The notes under the pieces were generated by a model. The model had not been told where the DNA came from. It saw only the letters and a list, made by a program, of their open reading frames with translations, and did no database searches. Position numbers and translations under genes: made by a program. A stretch of DNA of 23,946 bases from positions 1 to 23,946 of the forward strand of contig JAFTKI010000056.1 in NCBI GenBank assembly GCA_017453335.1, given 5' to 3'. Below, piece after piece: positions 23,094-23,946 of the stretch (positions are counted from its first letter, which is position 1; each line of letters starts with the position of its first letter). Origin of the DNA: Clostridia bacterium. Lineage in GTDB: Bacteria; Bacillota_A; Clostridia; Oscillospirales; CAG-272.

Positions 23094-23762
23094 ATGACCA
23101 CCTTGATTTTCGTGCGGCACGGACAAAGTACCGCGAATTTGGATCATATTTTTGCGGGATATACCGATGCACCCCTGACCGAACTGGGACACAGACAGGC
23201 GGAAATGACTGCGGCGTATCTGGATTCCTACCCGATCGACCGTATTTACGCCAGTGATCTGACGCGCGCGTATCAAACGGCAGAGCATACTGCCGCACAT
23301 CGGAATATGCCGATTATTGCCGAGCCTTTGTTCCGAGAGATCTATGCAGGCGAGTGGGAGGGCATGACCTTTGAGGCGATTGCCGAAAAATATCCCGAAA
23401 GCCATGAAATATGGAAAAAAGCACTCTATCGCGCACACCCCGAGGGTGGGGAGAGCGTGGTGCAGCTTTCCGACCGTATTGCCGAAGGTGTTCGAAAGGT
23501 ATTGGAAAAGCACCGCGGAGAAACGGTTGCGATCTTTACGCACGCCACTCCGATCCGCACTCTTGGCTGGCGTTGGAGAGGCTGTGATATCCACACCATT
23601 GATGAAACGCTTTTGGATATGGAAAAGCGCGTGAATTTTTGCCCGAACGCCTCGGTTTCGATTGCCGAATACGAGGATGACGGAAGCTTCCGTTTGATTT
23701 GTTACGGATACGGTGAGCATCTCAAGGAATTTTCCACCGAGCTGCCCAAAAATCTGGTTTGA
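23094..23762 (+). CDS. Histidine phosphatase family protein (phosphoglycerate mutase-like)
   Basis: A 222-residue cytoplasmic enzyme of the histidine phosphatase superfamily. The phospho-acceptor motif is FVRHGQST, a second Arg is in SDLTRAYQTAEH, the acid is in FREIYAGEWEGMTFEAI, and the second His is in FTHATPIR. This set marks a phosphatase rather than a true mutase; the substrate (small phosphorylated metabolite) is not readable. ATG 23094 follows GGAGG at 23083-23087 by 6 bases; an in-frame ATG at 23079 lacks this. It has its own promoter and a strong terminator, so it is monocistronic. Confidence 0.9.
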   Translation: MTTLIFVRHGQSTANLDHIFAGYTDAPLTELGHRQAEMTAAYLDSYPIDRIYASDLTRAYQTAEHTAAHRNMPIIAEPLFREIYAGEWEGMTFEAIAEKYPESHEIWKKALYRAHPEGGESVVQLSDRIAEGVRKVLEKHRGETVAIFTHATPIRTLGWRWRGCDIHTIDETLLDMEKRVNFCPNASVSIAEYEDDGSFRLICYGYGEHLKEFSTELPKNLV

Positions 23763-23767
23763 CCAAA

Positions 23768-23808
23768 ACAGAAAAGGTATGAAGCGAAAAACTTCATACC
23801 TTTTCTGT
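23768..23808 (+). terminator. Intrinsic terminator after the histidine phosphatase gene
   Basis: ACAGAAAAGGTATGAAG (23768-23784), loop CGAAAAA, and its exact complement at 23792-23808 give a 17-bp stem with an internal TTTT. Confidence 0.85.
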
Positions 23809-23816
23809 ATCACGAA

Positions 23817-23839
23817 AACCCCGCCATAGTGGCGGGGTT
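23817..23839. terminator. Second GC-rich hairpin
   Basis: AACCCCGCCA pairs with TGGCGGGGTT around TAG. It may reinforce termination or serve a gene beyond the window. Confidence 0.6.
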
Positions 23840-23905
23840 CAAAATAGGCTATGCCGATGGGCAGAAGAGAAAGCAAAAGTCAGCGCAGAATATTTTTGTG
23901 GGAAA

Positions 23906-23946
23906 GGCTCCCTTGTGTAAAGGGAGCTGTCAGCGAAGCTGACTGA
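23906..23946. repeat. Partial palindromic intergenic repeat (right end)
   Basis: GCTCCCTT/AAGGGAGC (23907-23927) and TCAGC/GCTGA (23930-23942) form two hairpins. It ends in CTGACTGA, the same eight bases that open the window, and reads as the left part of the element at 1-94. Confidence 0.75.

Overview
The window looks like a piece of a chromosome from an uncultured, probably gut-associated, anaerobic Clostridia-type Firmicute. The evidence is the strong AAAGGAGG ribosome-binding sites, sigma-A promoters with 17-bp spacers, an NfnAB transhydrogenase, a glutamate dehydrogenase resembling the Clostridium symbiosum enzyme, a DegV protein, BspA-type repeats, and the palindromic intergenic repeats typical of these genomes. 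Both ends lie inside what looks like the same palindromic repeat family, so this may be a complete contig that stopped at repeats.

Layout. 1-414: repeat-rich non-coding leader and promoter. 415-2650: nfnA-nfnB, the electron-bifurcating ferredoxin:NADP+ transhydrogenase. 2730-3437: zinc-ribbon membrane protein with a PYAQQ tandem repeat. 3521-4210 (-): unknown membrane protein. 4295-5158 (-): AraC regulator, divergent from a PnuC-like transporter (5319-6011) translationally coupled to an Asp-box sialidase-fold protein (6008-7072). 7325-8677: glutamate dehydrogenase behind a perfect consensus promoter. 8926-9341: BspA-type leucine-rich-repeat pseudogene. 9342-9774: palindromic repeats and terminators. 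9775-12064 (-): three-gene operon of two short-chain dehydrogenases and an AroD-like dehydratase, divergent from a second AraC regulator (12226-12978). 13169-14952: recA-recX. 15001-21935 (-): seven phage-type morphogenesis and packaging genes. 22175-23011: DegV. 23094-23762: histidine phosphatase. Terminators and a repeat half close the window.

The main item of interest is the 15001-21935 cassette. In transcription order it encodes small terminase, large terminase, a propeller-like tail-hub candidate, portal, scaffold, coat and a small head-tail adaptor candidate. This is close to a P22-like head and neck plus DNA-packaging set. No integrase, repressor, replication, lysis, tail-fibre or ejection gene is present. 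All seven frames are open, and the cassette fits tightly between the recA-recX terminator and the degV promoter. It could be a domesticated capsid or gene-transfer-agent-like system, a capsid-forming satellite relic, or a recently decayed prophage. The sequence alone does not decide between these. Paired 12-bp direct repeats lie just upstream of its first gene.

The two AraC-controlled loci look like independent catabolic or salvage islands. NfnAB and GdhA both handle redox and nitrogen balance at the NADPH, ferredoxin and glutamate nodes. No rRNA, tRNA, CRISPR array, transposase or integrase was seen.
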